Part shown: one piece after another, positions 1 through 8,985 of the stretch
How the letters are laid out: every line of letters begins with the position of its first letter
Position numbering within the stretch: the stretch's first letter is position 1
DNA from: Saccharothrix deserti
Lineage (GTDB): Bacteria > Actinomycetota > Actinomycetes > Mycobacteriales > Pseudonocardiaceae
Assembly (NCBI RefSeq): GCF_009769385.1
Contig: NZ_VKAB01000001.1
Location: forward strand, 434,001 to 498,000
Length of the DNA stretch: 64,000 nt
Direction: 5' to 3'
Position numbers and translations under genes: made by a program
The notes under the pieces: generated by a model
Told to the model about the DNA's origin: nothing
What the model saw: only the letters and a program-made list of their open reading frames with translations
Databases searched by the model: none

Positions 1-351
1 GATCTGCCGGGCGGTGGCCAGCAGCAGGGCGACCGCGTGCTCGGCGGCGCTGACGATGTTCGAGGTGGGTGCGTTGACCACCATCACGCCGCGCTCGGTG
101 GCGGCGGGCACCTCGACGTTGTCCAGGCCCACGCCCGCGCGGGCGACGACCTTCAGCTTGGTGGTCGCCTTGAGGACCTCGGCGTCGACCTTGGTGGCGG
201 AGCGGACCAGGAGGGCATCGGCGTCGGCGACGGCTTCGAGCAGCGCGGGACGGTCGGTGCCGTCGACGTGGCGCACCTCGATGCCATCACCGAAGACGTC
301 GAGAACGGACGGTGCGAGCTTCTCGGCGATGAGGACAACGGGCTTGGTCAC
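1..351 (-). CDS. serA: D-3-phosphoglycerate dehydrogenase, N-terminal part (cut by window edge)
   Basis: First step of the phosphorylated serine pathway: NAD-dependent oxidation of 3-phosphoglycerate. Only the first 117 codons are in the window; the C-terminal Rossmann and ACT parts lie outside. The visible protein starts MTKPVVLIAEKLAPSVLDVF and contains ARAGVGLDNV and VMVVNAPTSN, the conserved stretch before the nucleotide-binding domain of SerA. The GTG start at 351 follows a GGGAG at a good distance. In M. tuberculosis serA1 lies just beside ilvC, and the same holds here. Family assignment is firm. Confidence 0.93.
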   Translation of the reverse strand, partial: MTKPVVLIAEKLAPSVLDVFGDGIEVRHVDGTDRPALLEAVADADALLVRSATKVDAEVLKATTKLKVVARAGVGLDNVEVPAATERGVMVVNAPTSNIVSAAEHAVALLLATARQI

Positions 352-643
352 GGACGTCGCTCCCGGTGGTGTGATCAGGTGGGGAGCGCGGGGGCCGTCG
401 AGCAGGTCGTCACCCGCGCCGGCCGGCCACGGCAATGTGTCCGGGTTGTTAACGAGCATAGTCAGCGTCCGCTCGGCGGTTGACACCCGGGTCTCGCGTT
501 TCACCTGCTGGAACCCGGTACGCGCGTCCTGCGAGGGCACCTCCCGGTCACCGGGGCGGATGCCCGGTGTCGGGGCGGCCACTTTTCGGCTGACGCCCGG
601 TCACGGCCGTATCACCCGTGGCGTCCCCGGCATCGGGTCCCAC

Positions 644-709
644 ATGACCGACAACCCGTTCCGGCCGACGGCCGGGGAGCGGCGCCGGGTGACGATGGGG
701 GTGGCATGA
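644..709 (+). CDS. possible 21-residue upstream ORF
   Basis: A short frame from ATG 644 encodes 21 residues (begins MTDNPFRPTAGERRR) and ends in a TGA that overlaps the ATG of the next gene as ATGA. That geometry suggests translational coupling. There is no convincing Shine-Dalgarno sequence in front of it, so it may be chance. The rest of 352-643, between the two divergent starts, shows no gene; on the minus strand TATGCT near 455-460 could be the -10 of serA but no matching -35 is clear. Confidence 0.25.
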   Translation: MTDNPFRPTAGERRRVTMGVA

Positions 710-1518
710 CGGACCAGCAGCCGATCAGCTGGCGACCGACGTCGAGGGAGTGGACCGAGGGCACCACGATGGCGGTGCAGTTGGTGTCGACGCTCGTGCT
801 GGGCCCGTGGGGCCCGCCGGTGGCGTTCCTGGCGCAGTACCTCTTCACCCGCCGCGAGCTGCTGTTCGACTCGTACGGCGGCCCGGCGCAGGCGGTGAAC
901 GCGTCCGGCCAGGCGGTTTCCCTGCCCGCGTTGCGCGCGACGCCCACCACCCGGCAGGGCGTCCTGTCGCTCAACGCGAGCCTCACCGACTCGGCCCGGC
1001 GCCAAGGGCTGCGCACGGGCGACCCCGTCGGCTTGGTGGTGACCAACCACACCCCGGCCGCCGGCGGGATTCCCGGTGGCCGGCTCGTGGTGCCCGCGCG
1101 GATCGGTGAGCGGGTGGACGTGACGGTCCCGCACGGCACCTACTCGCTGGGCGCGTTCGCCGGACAGCGCGCCGTGCTGTTCGCGCGGCCCGACCCGTTC
1201 ACCGCCGGCACCGGGCACACCGCCGTGCTCGGCGGGCGGCGGCTCGAACTCGGCCTACCCCTGGCGGCCCGACCGGCCGCACTGCAACTCGCCAGGCCGA
1301 TCGCGCCGGTGGCGGCCACCCGGCCGGTCGTGCACCGGCCGGCCGCGGTCCGCGTCACGCACTGCCACCTGTGCTCGGCGACGTACAGCGGGTACGAGGC
1401 CCAACAGGCCCACATCCGCAACGCCCACTCCCGGGAGTGCTGGGCCTGCGGGTACACCGAACTCCACTGCGACTGCCTGGTCGGTTCCCTGCGGCGCTAC
1501 TGGAACGGCGGGACCTGA
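706..1518 (+). CDS. hypothetical protein with C-terminal Cys/His zinc-binding motif
   Basis: I do not recognise the family. The 270-residue protein has a short hydrophobic stretch near residues 23-45, a middle section rich in Gly, Pro and Arg, and a C-terminal cluster at about residues 222-260: CHLC, then H-x4-H, then CWAC and CDC. This looks like one C2H2 finger followed by a Cys-rich knuckle, so zinc binding is likely, and nucleic-acid or protein binding possible. The ATG at 706 overlaps the TGA of a tiny upstream frame. A recombinase remnant follows directly, so the gene may be accessory DNA. Confidence 0.55.
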   Translation: MTDQQPISWRPTSREWTEGTTMAVQLVSTLVLGPWGPPVAFLAQYLFTRRELLFDSYGGPAQAVNASGQAVSLPALRATPTTRQGVLSLNASLTDSARRQGLRTGDPVGLVVTNHTPAAGGIPGGRLVVPARIGERVDVTVPHGTYSLGAFAGQRAVLFARPDPFTAGTGHTAVLGGRRLELGLPLAARPAALQLARPIAPVAATRPVVHRPAAVRVTHCHLCSATYSGYEAQQAHIRNAHSRECWACGYTELHCDCLVGSLRRYWNGGT

Positions 1519-1542
1519 GCGGACGGCGTTCGGGCGCGGTTG

Positions 1543-1686
1543 TCTTACCGGTGGGCGGCCGAACGCTTCGAGCAAGCCACCGGGAAGCTGCCCGGCGGAC
1601 CGTGGGAACTGCACCAGTTGCGGCACTCCGCGCTGCCCCATGCCGCGAGGAGGGTGCGAACGCCTCGACTGCCGACCAACCGATGA
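1543..1686 (+). pseudogene. remnant of a tyrosine recombinase (integrase) C-terminus
   Basis: In one frame the DNA reads SYRWAAERFEQATGKLPGGP and then WELHQLRHSAL, which matches the H-x-L-R-H box II of actinomycete tyrosine recombinases; normally Thr-His and an E-x-G-A/T stretch follow. Here that continuation, REEGANASTADQ, is in the next frame, so a frameshift lies near 1628, and the sequence stops before the catalytic Tyr. It has no start and no upstream catalytic core. This is a dead scar of an integrated element. The assignment rests on the LHQLRHS signature and flanking residues. Confidence 0.7.
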
Positions 1687-1728
1687 CATTCTGGTGGTGG
1701 GCTTTTCGTCGCGCCCACCACCAGAATG
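1687..1728. terminator. perfect 16-bp hairpin, probable terminator
   Basis: CATTCTGGTGGTGGGC (1687-1702) pairs exactly with 1713-1728 across a 10-nt loop beginning TTTT. It lies 8 nt past the stop of the minus-strand gene ending at 1736 and just after the recombinase remnant. There is no U-tract, but long GC hairpins serve as terminators in actinomycetes. Confidence 0.7.
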
Positions 1729-1735
1729 CTTCGGA

Positions 1736-2830
1736 TCAGCGGGTGGGTTCGGCGCCGATGCGGTCGACCACCGCCGTGGTGATGGAGGAGTAGCTGGTGA
1801 CGGTGCCCTTCGGGATGTCGGCGAACATCGAGTCGGACACCTTGCGTTCCCCGATCACCTCGCCGGTGCCGGGGTCGAGGATGATCTCCTGGCGCTCTCC
1901 GCCCTCGGAGATGCCCAGCGCCACGCCCTTGTGGCCGTCGAGATCGGCGGCGCGGTCGGTGACGTCCAGTCCGGGGAGGTGGGCCAACGCCCGCAGCAGG
2001 TTCGCGCGGGCCGCGGCGGGCATCAGACCGGTGCGCAACGCGTCCGCGGCGTAGACCAGGGATTGCATACCGCCGCCGCTGTCCTCACGCAGCCTTTCGT
2101 ACAACTGCTCGGGGTCAGTGGGCAGGCCGGCGAGGAACTCCGGTTCGGGGAACTGCCAGTTCCCGTGCTCGGGAGCGCCCTGGACGAAGTCGCCGCCCTT
2201 GGCGCGCTGCTCCGGCCACGGCATCTCCTCGATCACGGCCCCGGCCGCACGGGCTTCGGCCTCGGTGCCCTTCACCCACTTGCGGTTGCCGGTCTCCCGG
2301 CGCCGCTGCAGCCACTCCCCGTTCGGATCGGCGGGAATCCAAGTCTCGACGAGGTTCTCGTTGAGGAAGGAAAAGCTCCTGCTCTCCGCGCCCGTCGTCT
2401 TGATCCACCAGGCATGGGTGGCCACATAGCGGTACTGGCCGCCCGCCAACACCGGATCGTCGGCCCGCGCGGCGACATCGGCGGCGCTGGTCAACGCCTC
2501 CTGCGCTTGGGCGGTGGCGGTGTCGGCGGAGAACAACACCGTCTGTGCGAACACACCCCCGGTCGCGAGCACCGCGACCGCGGCCGCCGCGGCCAACCAG
2601 CGGCGCAACGGCCGCCGCCGACGCGCACCCTCCCCGATCTCGACCGTGCCGGTCTCCACCAGGCCCAGCCGCGGCTGGGCCTGGCCGTCCGCGGCCGCCA
2701 TCAGGTTCTCCCGCACCCCGGCCAGACCCCGTTGATCAGTCTTGATGTCCATGTACAGTCCGGCCAGCGCGCGGTCGAGCTCGTCCTCGGTCCACACCTG
2801 CCGCATCCCGGCCCGATCCCCGTCACGCAT
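1736..2830 (-). CDS. CU044_5270-family membrane protein, ECF sigma partner
   Basis: A 364-residue protein: cytoplasmic N-terminus, an Arg-rich stretch followed by one membrane helix at about residues 77-98 (RRWLAAAAAVAVLATGG), then a large extracytoplasmic domain with the Y-R-Y-V-x-T-x-x-W-W type motif of the CU044_5270 family. Such genes sit behind ECF sigma factors in actinomycetes and may act as anti-sigma-like or sensor partners; that role is inference. I chose ATG 2830 because GGAGG lies 6 nt before it and the ATG overlaps the sigma factor stop by 8 nt (ATGCGTGA), implying coupled translation. An in-frame upstream ATG at 2848 is the alternative. Confidence 0.82.
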   Translation of the reverse strand: MRDGDRAGMRQVWTEDELDRALAGLYMDIKTDQRGLAGVRENLMAAADGQAQPRLGLVETGTVEIGEGARRRRPLRRWLAAAAAVAVLATGGVFAQTVLFSADTATAQAQEALTSAADVAARADDPVLAGGQYRYVATHAWWIKTTGAESRSFSFLNENLVETWIPADPNGEWLQRRRETGNRKWVKGTEAEARAAGAVIEEMPWPEQRAKGGDFVQGAPEHGNWQFPEPEFLAGLPTDPEQLYERLREDSGGGMQSLVYAADALRTGLMPAAARANLLRALAHLPGLDVTDRAADLDGHKGVALGISEGGERQEIILDPGTGEVIGERKVSDSMFADIPKGTVTSYSSITTAVVDRIGAEPTR

Positions 2831-3428
2831 CGCCGTCCTCCATTCCACTGGTCGCGACAGAACTGTGTGACTGCAGCCACCGGCGCACCCTGTGCAGGCG
2901 CGAGTAGACCGTGCCCACCGGGATGCCCAAGGCCTGGGCCACCTCGGTCGAGCTCAGACGACTCCACGAAGTCAGCAGCAGCACGTCCCGGTCCCCGGGC
3001 TCCAGCGCGGCCAGCGCACCGGCCAGCTGCCGGACCTGCTGCTGCGCGGTGACCCGCTCGGTCGTGCGGACCTCAGGCGACTCCGCCTGCACCCGCTCCG
3101 ACCCCACCATCCGGGCCCTGGCCTGCCAGCCCCGAACCTCCTGCCGCACATGCCGCCGCAGCAGGTTGCCGGCAATCCCGTACAACCACGGCCGCACCCC
3201 AGCCCGAGCCGGGTCGTAGGTGTGCCGTTGCTGCAACGCCACCAGAAACGTCTCCGACACCAGGTCATCAGCCGTCTGGTCCCCGACCCGACGAGCCAGG
3301 TAAGCGTGCAACGACCCGGCGTGCTCGTCGAAGAGCCGCCCGAACACCGACCTCGGATCCGGCCCCGACAGATCCAGGCCATCCCCGAGCGGCGGCCCCG
3401 GGCCGGGGCCGGCTGAATTCGCGGTCAT
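2823..3428 (-). CDS. ECF-family RNA polymerase sigma factor
   Basis: A 201-residue sigma-70 family protein. Region 2 spans about residues 25-95 (VFGRLFDEHAGSLHAYLARR, then DDLVSETFLVAL, with the -10 binding helix). Region 4 spans about 130-185, ending in the helix-turn-helix SSTEVAQALGIPVGTVYSRL. It transcribes a small regulon, probably including its own operon. It is coupled by an 8-nt overlap to the membrane protein at 1736. ATG 3428 is preferred because AGAGG lies about 10 nt upstream; an in-frame GTG lies 9 nt earlier. The signal and target promoters cannot be read from the sequence. Confidence 0.92.
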   Translation of the reverse strand: MTANSAGPGPGPPLGDGLDLSGPDPRSVFGRLFDEHAGSLHAYLARRVGDQTADDLVSETFLVALQQRHTYDPARAGVRPWLYGIAGNLLRRHVRQEVRGWQARARMVGSERVQAESPEVRTTERVTAQQQVRQLAGALAALEPGDRDVLLLTSWSRLSSTEVAQALGIPVGTVYSRLHRVRRWLQSHSSVATSGMEDGDA

Positions 3429-3943
3429 CCTTGTCACGCCTCTACTTGCCCGCGGCCCACCACGCCCTTCACGAAACCAACGTGTCCTGCAACACCCCTG
3501 TTCACCCACCGCCCTACGCGCACCCGTGGCTCGGCCGGTTCACCCACTGACCGAGAAGGTGCGGCGAGCAGCCAGGCGCAGCGGTCATCCCAGCGGCCCT
3601 GGACTGACTTCAGGTCAAATCCGACGGGTGCCCCGCGAGCAGATCCAGATCCCGACGGGCAGACGCCCAGCCGCGGACGGGAAAGTCATCGGTCCGGAGA
3701 ACCGCGGTCCTTCCACCCGGTCCGCGTCGACCACGACCGCGCCGGGGAAGCCCGTGGTAGTGCCACACAGCGCCGGCAGGCCATTGCGGTGGCGCCGGGC
3801 GAGGTTGGACGGGCCCGTTCGAATCAACCGCAACCCACCCGAACGGCCCCCGCCCGAGGAACCGGCTTACCCGGATCGCTTCAGATACGAAGCGGAGTCG
3901 AACTCATCCCGGGGAACTCGAAGTGCCCCGGCGGGCACCTGCA
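3429..3943. other. intergenic region without recognisable gene
   Basis: This 515-nt stretch upstream of the sigma factor holds an open frame on plus (3526-3975) that lacks a ribosome binding site, resembles nothing and runs into the DUF397 gene on the other strand. A 72-codon minus frame (3615-3833) also resembles nothing. The sigma operon promoter must lie near 3440-3520. I see no repeat, tRNA or mobile element here. Confidence 0.5.
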
Positions 3944-4213
3944 TCACCAGGGTTCGTCGAACTCGCCGTCCTTGACGCCGAGGATGAACGCCTCCCACTC
4001 GGCGGGCGTGAAGACCAGGACCGGGCCCTCGGGGTGGGCGGAGTTGCGCATCGCCGTGTACGTCACGCCGTCGGTGTGCTCGACGAACGCGATCTCGACG
4101 TGCTCCTCTTCCTCCTCCGCGCCTTCGTCGCTGCGGATCCACTCGGCGCCGGTGAGGTCGAGGTTGCCCCGGACATGGGCCTTGTCGTCGTAGATGGGCG
4201 CGCTGTCGGTCAT
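3944..4213 (-). CDS. DUF397 domain protein
   Basis: An 89-residue acidic protein with the DUF397 pattern: AEWIRSDEG near residue 23, VEIAF, then a display-type middle and GPVLVFTPAEWEAFILGV close to the end. DUF397 proteins usually lie next to an XRE-type helix-turn-helix regulator (BldB/WhiJ-type pairs in streptomycetes) and may be its antagonist. No such regulator is adjacent here, so this is an orphan copy. An EEEEE run near residue 35 is unusual. AGGTG lies 4 nt before the ATG at 4213. A hairpin terminator separates it from ilvC upstream. Confidence 0.85.
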   Translation of the reverse strand: MTDSAPIYDDKAHVRGNLDLTGAEWIRSDEGAEEEEEHVEIAFVEHTDGVTYTAMRNSAHPEGPVLVFTPAEWEAFILGVKDGEFDEPW

Positions 4214-4228
4214 GGCACCTAGGTATAC

Positions 4229-4264
4229 CGGAGCCCGCAGCGTTCGAGAACACTGCGGGCTCCG
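4229..4264 (-). terminator. terminator of the ilvBNC operon
   Basis: CGGAGCCCGCAG (4229-4240) pairs perfectly with 4253-4264 over a 12-nt loop. It begins 20 nt after the ilvC stop and ends before the DUF397 start. Confidence 0.75.
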
Positions 4265-4283
4265 ATGGGTGAAACAGCTGGTC

Positions 4284-5835
<1,552 letters not shown>

Positions 5836-5837
5836 CG

Positions 5838-7676
5838 TCACTCGTCCTCGTCGAACAGCGGGCGGATGCCACGCGCGGCCATGATCTCGCTGTTGCCGGT
5901 GCCCGGGCCGACCATCGGCCACACCTGGGCGTCCTTGCCGACCACGAAGTCGATGACGACCGGCCGGTCGTTGATCTCCATGGCCTTCTGGATGACCGCG
6001 TCGACCTCGTCGCGCGACTCGGCCCGCAGGCCGGCGCAGCCGTACGCCTCGGCGAGCAGCTTGAAGTCGGGGATGCGGTGCTTGTGCGTGCCCAGGTCGG
6101 TGCTGGAGTAGCGCTCGCCGTAGAACAGGGTCTGCCACTGGCGGACCATGCCCAGGTTGCCGTTGTTGATCACGGCGACCTTGATCGGGATGCCCTCGAT
6201 GGCGCAGGTGGCCAGCTCCTGGTTGGTCATCTGGAAGCAGCCGTCGCCGTCGATCGCCCACACCTGGACGTCCGGCACACCGGCCTTCGCGCCCATCGCG
6301 GCGGGCACCGCGTACCCCATCGTGCCGAGGCCGCCGGAGTTGATCCACGTGCGCGGCGTCTCGTACTTCACGAACTGCGCCGCCCACATCTGGTGCTGGC
6401 CGACGCCCGCGGTGAACAGGGTGTCCGCCGGGGTCAGCACACCGATCCGCTCGATCACGTACTGCGGCGACAGCGTGCCGTCCTCGGGCCAGTCGTAGCC
6501 CAGCGGGAACGTCTCGCGCAGCGCGTTGATCTGGGCCCACCAGGGCGTCAGGTCGACCGCGCGGGCCGCGTTCTCCTTCTCCACCCGGACCGCGTCGACC
6601 AGCTCGCCGATGATCTCCTTGCAGTCGCCCACGATCGGGACGTCCGCGCGGCGGTTCTTGGAGATCTCCGCCGGGTCGATGTCGGCGTGCACGACCTGCG
6701 CGTCCGGCGCGAACGTGGACAGCTTCCCGGTGACCCGGTCGTCGAACCGCGCGCCGAGGGCGATCAGCAGGTCCGACTTCTGCATCGCGGCGACCGCCGA
6801 CACCGTGCCGTGCATACCGGGCATGCCCAGGTGCTGCGGGTGCGAGTCGGGGAACGCGCCGCGCGCCATCAGCGTGGTGACCACCGGGATGCCGGTGGAC
6901 TCGGCCAGCTCCAGCAGTTCGGGCGACGCCTCGGCCTTGATCACGCCGCCGCCGACGTAGAGCACGGGACGGCGGGCCGCGGCGATCAGCTTCGCGGCCT
7001 CGCGCACCTGCTTGCCGTGCGGCCGGGTCGTCGGCCGGTAACCGGGCAGGCGCAGTTCCGGCGGCCAGGAGTACGAGGTCATCTCCTGGAGCACGTCCTT
7101 GGGGATGTCCACCAGGACGGGACCGGGTCGGCCGGTGGAGGCCAGGTGGAACGCCTCGGCGATGGCGCGCGGGATGTCCGCGGCGTCGGTGACGAGGAAG
7201 TTGTGCTTGGTGATCGGCATCGTGATGCCGCAGATGTCGGCTTCCTGGAACGCGTCGGTGCCGATCAGCGGCCGGGACTGCTGACCCGTGATGGCGACCA
7301 CCGGGACGGAGTCCATGTTGGCGTCCGCGAGCGGCGTGACGAGGTTCGTCGCGCCGGGGCCCGAGGTCGCCATGCAGACACCGACCTTGCCGGTGGCCTG
7401 GGCGTACCCGGTCGCGGCGTGGCCCGCGCCCTGCTCGTGGCGGACCAGGATGTGGCGCACCTTGGTGGAGTCGAGGAGCGGGTCGTAGGCAGGCAGGATC
7501 GTGCCGCCGGGAATGCCGAAGACCACCTCGCAGCCCACCGCTTCCAGTGAGCGGACGAGGGCCTGGGCACCGGTCACGCGGATGGGAGCGCCGCTCGGCG
7601 GGGCCGGTTTCGGCCGCGGTCCAGGGCGGGGCGACGGAGGCTCACCGGGAGCCGGTCGCGAGGTTGCGCTGGTCAT
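5838..7676 (-). CDS. ilvB: acetolactate synthase large (catalytic) subunit
   Basis: ThDP- and FAD-dependent condensation of two pyruvates, or pyruvate with 2-oxobutyrate. The 612-residue protein has a Pro-rich N-terminal extension (about 30 residues), the catalytic Glu in [14 protein letters not shown], the FAD domain in the middle, and the ThDP motif [14 protein letters not shown] ending in NNGNLGM near residues 470-500. The ATG at 7676 follows GAGG at 7 nt. First structural gene of ilvBNC, controlled by the leader region at 7719-7866. Same order as ilvB1-ilvN-ilvC in M. tuberculosis. Confidence 0.97.
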   Translation of the reverse strand: MTSATSRPAPGEPPSPRPGPRPKPAPPSGAPIRVTGAQALVRSLEAVGCEVVFGIPGGTILPAYDPLLDSTKVRHILVRHEQGAGHAATGYAQATGKVGVCMATSGPGATNLVTPLADANMDSVPVVAITGQQSRPLIGTDAFQEADICGITMPITKHNFLVTDAADIPRAIAEAFHLASTGRPGPVLVDIPKDVLQEMTSYSWPPELRLPGYRPTTRPHGKQVREAAKLIAAARRPVLYVGGGVIKAEASPELLELAESTGIPVVTTLMARGAFPDSHPQHLGMPGMHGTVSAVAAMQKSDLLIALGARFDDRVTGKLSTFAPDAQVVHADIDPAEISKNRRADVPIVGDCKEIIGELVDAVRVEKENAARAVDLTPWWAQINALRETFPLGYDWPEDGTLSPQYVIERIGVLTPADTLFTAGVGQHQMWAAQFVKYETPRTWINSGGLGTMGYAVPAAMGAKAGVPDVQVWAIDGDGCFQMTNQELATCAIEGIPIKVAVINNGNLGMVRQWQTLFYGERYSSTDLGTHKHRIPDFKLLAEAYGCAGLRAESRDEVDAVIQKAMEINDRPVVIDFVVGKDAQVWPMVGPGTGNSEIMAARGIRPLFDEDE

Positions 7677-7718
7677 CTGTCTGCCTCGTGGGTAAGGAGA
7701 ATGCACGGTCCGGGCACG

Positions 7719-7756
7719 AAAAAACCCTCGCCAACCCGAACGGGTCGTACGAGGGT
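7719..7756 (-). terminator. ilvB leader terminator (attenuator hairpin)
   Basis: Read on the minus strand, ACCCTCG pairs with CGAGGGT around an inner ACCCG/CGGGT stem, followed by six U residues: a true intrinsic terminator 40 nt before the ilvB start. Being inside the leader rather than after a gene, it fits an attenuator. Confidence 0.85.
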
Positions 7757-7757
7757 C

Positions 7758-7797
7758 GCGCGTCGACGCAAGCTCGAATGCCTAGGCGTCGACGCGC
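7758..7797 (-). promoter_or_regulatory. 12-bp leader hairpin overlapping the end of the leader peptide
   Basis: GCGCGTCGACGC and its exact complement form a 12-bp stem with a 16-nt loop. The 5' arm contains the last leader-peptide codons (Arg-Val-Asp-Ala), so ribosome position decides whether the stem can form. It lies directly before the terminator hairpin. I could not find a clean antiterminator pairing by eye, so the switching mechanism is inferred. Confidence 0.65.
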
Positions 7798-7829
7798 CTG
7801 GGAAGTACGAGAACGAGGTTGCGCTGCAT
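7782..7829 (-). CDS. ilv leader peptide MQRNLVLVLPRRVDA
   Basis: A 15-codon frame with five consecutive branched-chain residues, Leu-Val-Leu-Val-Leu, placed between the promoter and the terminator hairpin of ilvB. Shortage of charged tRNA-Leu or tRNA-Val would stall a ribosome there. The predicted transcription start is within a few bases of the ATG and there is no Shine-Dalgarno, so the peptide is probably translated as a leaderless message. It is too short for normal gene calls. Leader peptides of this type are known for ilv and leu operons in enteric bacteria and corynebacteria. Confidence 0.85.
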   Translation of the reverse strand: MQRNLVLVLPRRVDA

Positions 7830-7837
7830 GGCGCTGA

Positions 7838-7866
7838 CGTTAACCGCACCGGGTGCGGAGCGTCAA
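7838..7866 (-). promoter_or_regulatory. predicted ilvBNC promoter
   Basis: On the minus strand TTGACG (7866-7861) and TTAACG (7843-7838) are separated by exactly 17 nt, a good sigma-70/HrdB-type promoter. Initiation about 7 nt downstream would fall at the leader-peptide ATG (7829). Confidence 0.65.
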
Positions 7867-7962
7867 CTCTGCGGGACGACGCTCCCGGATGGTGGAAGTC
7901 CCCGGGTGCGTGGACGTGGGCCGAAGTCACCCGCTCGGACGACCGGTGGCAGCATCTCCGGG

Positions 7963-8466
7963 GTGCCGAAGGTCGTGTTCCGCATCCCCACCCCCGCCCT
8001 GCTCGCCGCCGGTCTCGCCGCGATCGGCGCGACGCCGTTCGCGTTCGCCGCGCCCGGTCTGCAGGCCGTCTACCTGCTGCCGGCGGCGTTCGCGGTGTGG
8101 GTGCTGCGCAACCGGACCACGGTGGACCGCGAGCGATTGGTAGCGCGTTCGACGTTCGGTCGGCGTGAGGTGGCGTGGGCGGACGTGAAGGCGATCAAAG
8201 TCACGCCCAGGGGGTGGCTGAGCGCCGTGCTGACCGACGACTCGCTGGTCCGGCTACCTGCCGTCCGGGCCGGTCACCTGCCCGCGCTGGCCGCGGTGAG
8301 CGGTGGCCGCATCCCCGACCCGAAGGCCGCCGATGAGCCGGCCGAGGCGCCTGCCGACGTGGAGACCGAGGTCACCGAAGAGGTCACAGAGGAGAGTGGC
8401 TCCACTCCGGCGCGCCCCGTCCCTGACCAGGACACAACGCCGCCGTCCCTAAAGTCTGAAGAGTGA
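7963..8466 (+). CDS. PH-domain membrane protein, CFP-6 (Rv3004) type
   Basis: A 167-residue protein: two hydrophobic segments near the N-terminus (about residues 8-27 and 30-45), then a bacterial PH-like domain (RTTVDRERLVARSTFGRREV, with W-A-D-V-K-A-I), then an acidic tail rich in Glu, Thr and Pro. In M. tuberculosis the low-molecular-weight antigen CFP-6 has this fold and is also divergent from ilvB1, which supports the call. Function unknown. The GTG at 7963 matches the start of the conserved part; the frame is open upstream to 7819. Its TGA overlaps the next GTG. Confidence 0.8.
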   Translation: MPKVVFRIPTPALLAAGLAAIGATPFAFAAPGLQAVYLLPAAFAVWVLRNRTTVDRERLVARSTFGRREVAWADVKAIKVTPRGWLSAVLTDDSLVRLPAVRAGHLPALAAVSGGRIPDPKAADEPAEAPADVETEVTEEVTEESGSTPARPVPDQDTTPPSLKSEE

Positions 8467-8906
8467 GTTCGAACACGCGGACCTTGAGCTGGGTGCCGGT
8501 CGTCAGCCTGGCGCTGTCGCTGGCGGGCCTGGCCGTCTCGACCTACCTCACCATCGCGCACTTCACCGCGGGCGCCCTGTTGTGCGCCGAAGGCGAGGTC
8601 ATCGACTGCGGCACGGTCACGACCAGTGAGCAGTCGGAACTGCTCGGTATCCCGGTCGCGGTCCTGGGCCTGGCGTTCTTCGCGTTCCTGACCGTCGCGT
8701 GCCTGCCGTTCGCCTGGCGCAACGAGGCCCTGCACTGGGCCAGGCTGGCGTCGGTCGGCGTCGGCGTGCTGTTCGTGGTCTACCTCGTCGCGGCCGAGTT
8801 CCTGCTCATCGGCAAGATCTGCCTGTGGTGCACGGCCGTGCACGTCATCACACTCGCGCTCGCCGCCGTGCTGGTCATCGGCGCGTTGCGGCGGAGTAAC
8901 CTCTGA
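8463..8906 (+). CDS. vitamin K epoxide reductase (VKOR) family membrane protein
   Basis: A 147-residue four-helix membrane protein with the VKOR signature: paired cysteines in [14 protein letters not shown] near residues 40-50, a conserved Ser/Thr loop, and the active-site CLWC at about residue 120. Bacterial homologues reoxidise DsbA-type proteins with menaquinone and so drive disulfide bond formation outside the membrane. Starts with GTG overlapping the preceding stop by 4 nt (GTGA), so it is in an operon with the PH-domain gene. No DsbA-like partner is in the window. Confidence 0.93.
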   Translation: MSSNTRTLSWVPVVSLALSLAGLAVSTYLTIAHFTAGALLCAEGEVIDCGTVTTSEQSELLGIPVAVLGLAFFAFLTVACLPFAWRNEALHWARLASVGVGVLFVVYLVAAEFLLIGKICLWCTAVHVITLALAAVLVIGALRRSNL

Positions 8907-8985
8907 GGCACCGCTCCCACCCCTCGCGCCCAACCCCCGCGCGCCGTTCGCGAATCACTTGGCAGAGAGACTTCCTGGAGGAGCC

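Noticed and set aside
3815-3845. CCGTTCGAATCAACC considered as a tRNA 3' end
   Set aside because: The flanks do not pair as a T-stem and no cloverleaf fits upstream.
3526-3975. 149-codon plus frame upstream of the DUF397 gene
   Set aside because: No ribosome site, Pro/Arg/Ser-rich, runs antisense into the DUF397 gene, no similarity recognised.
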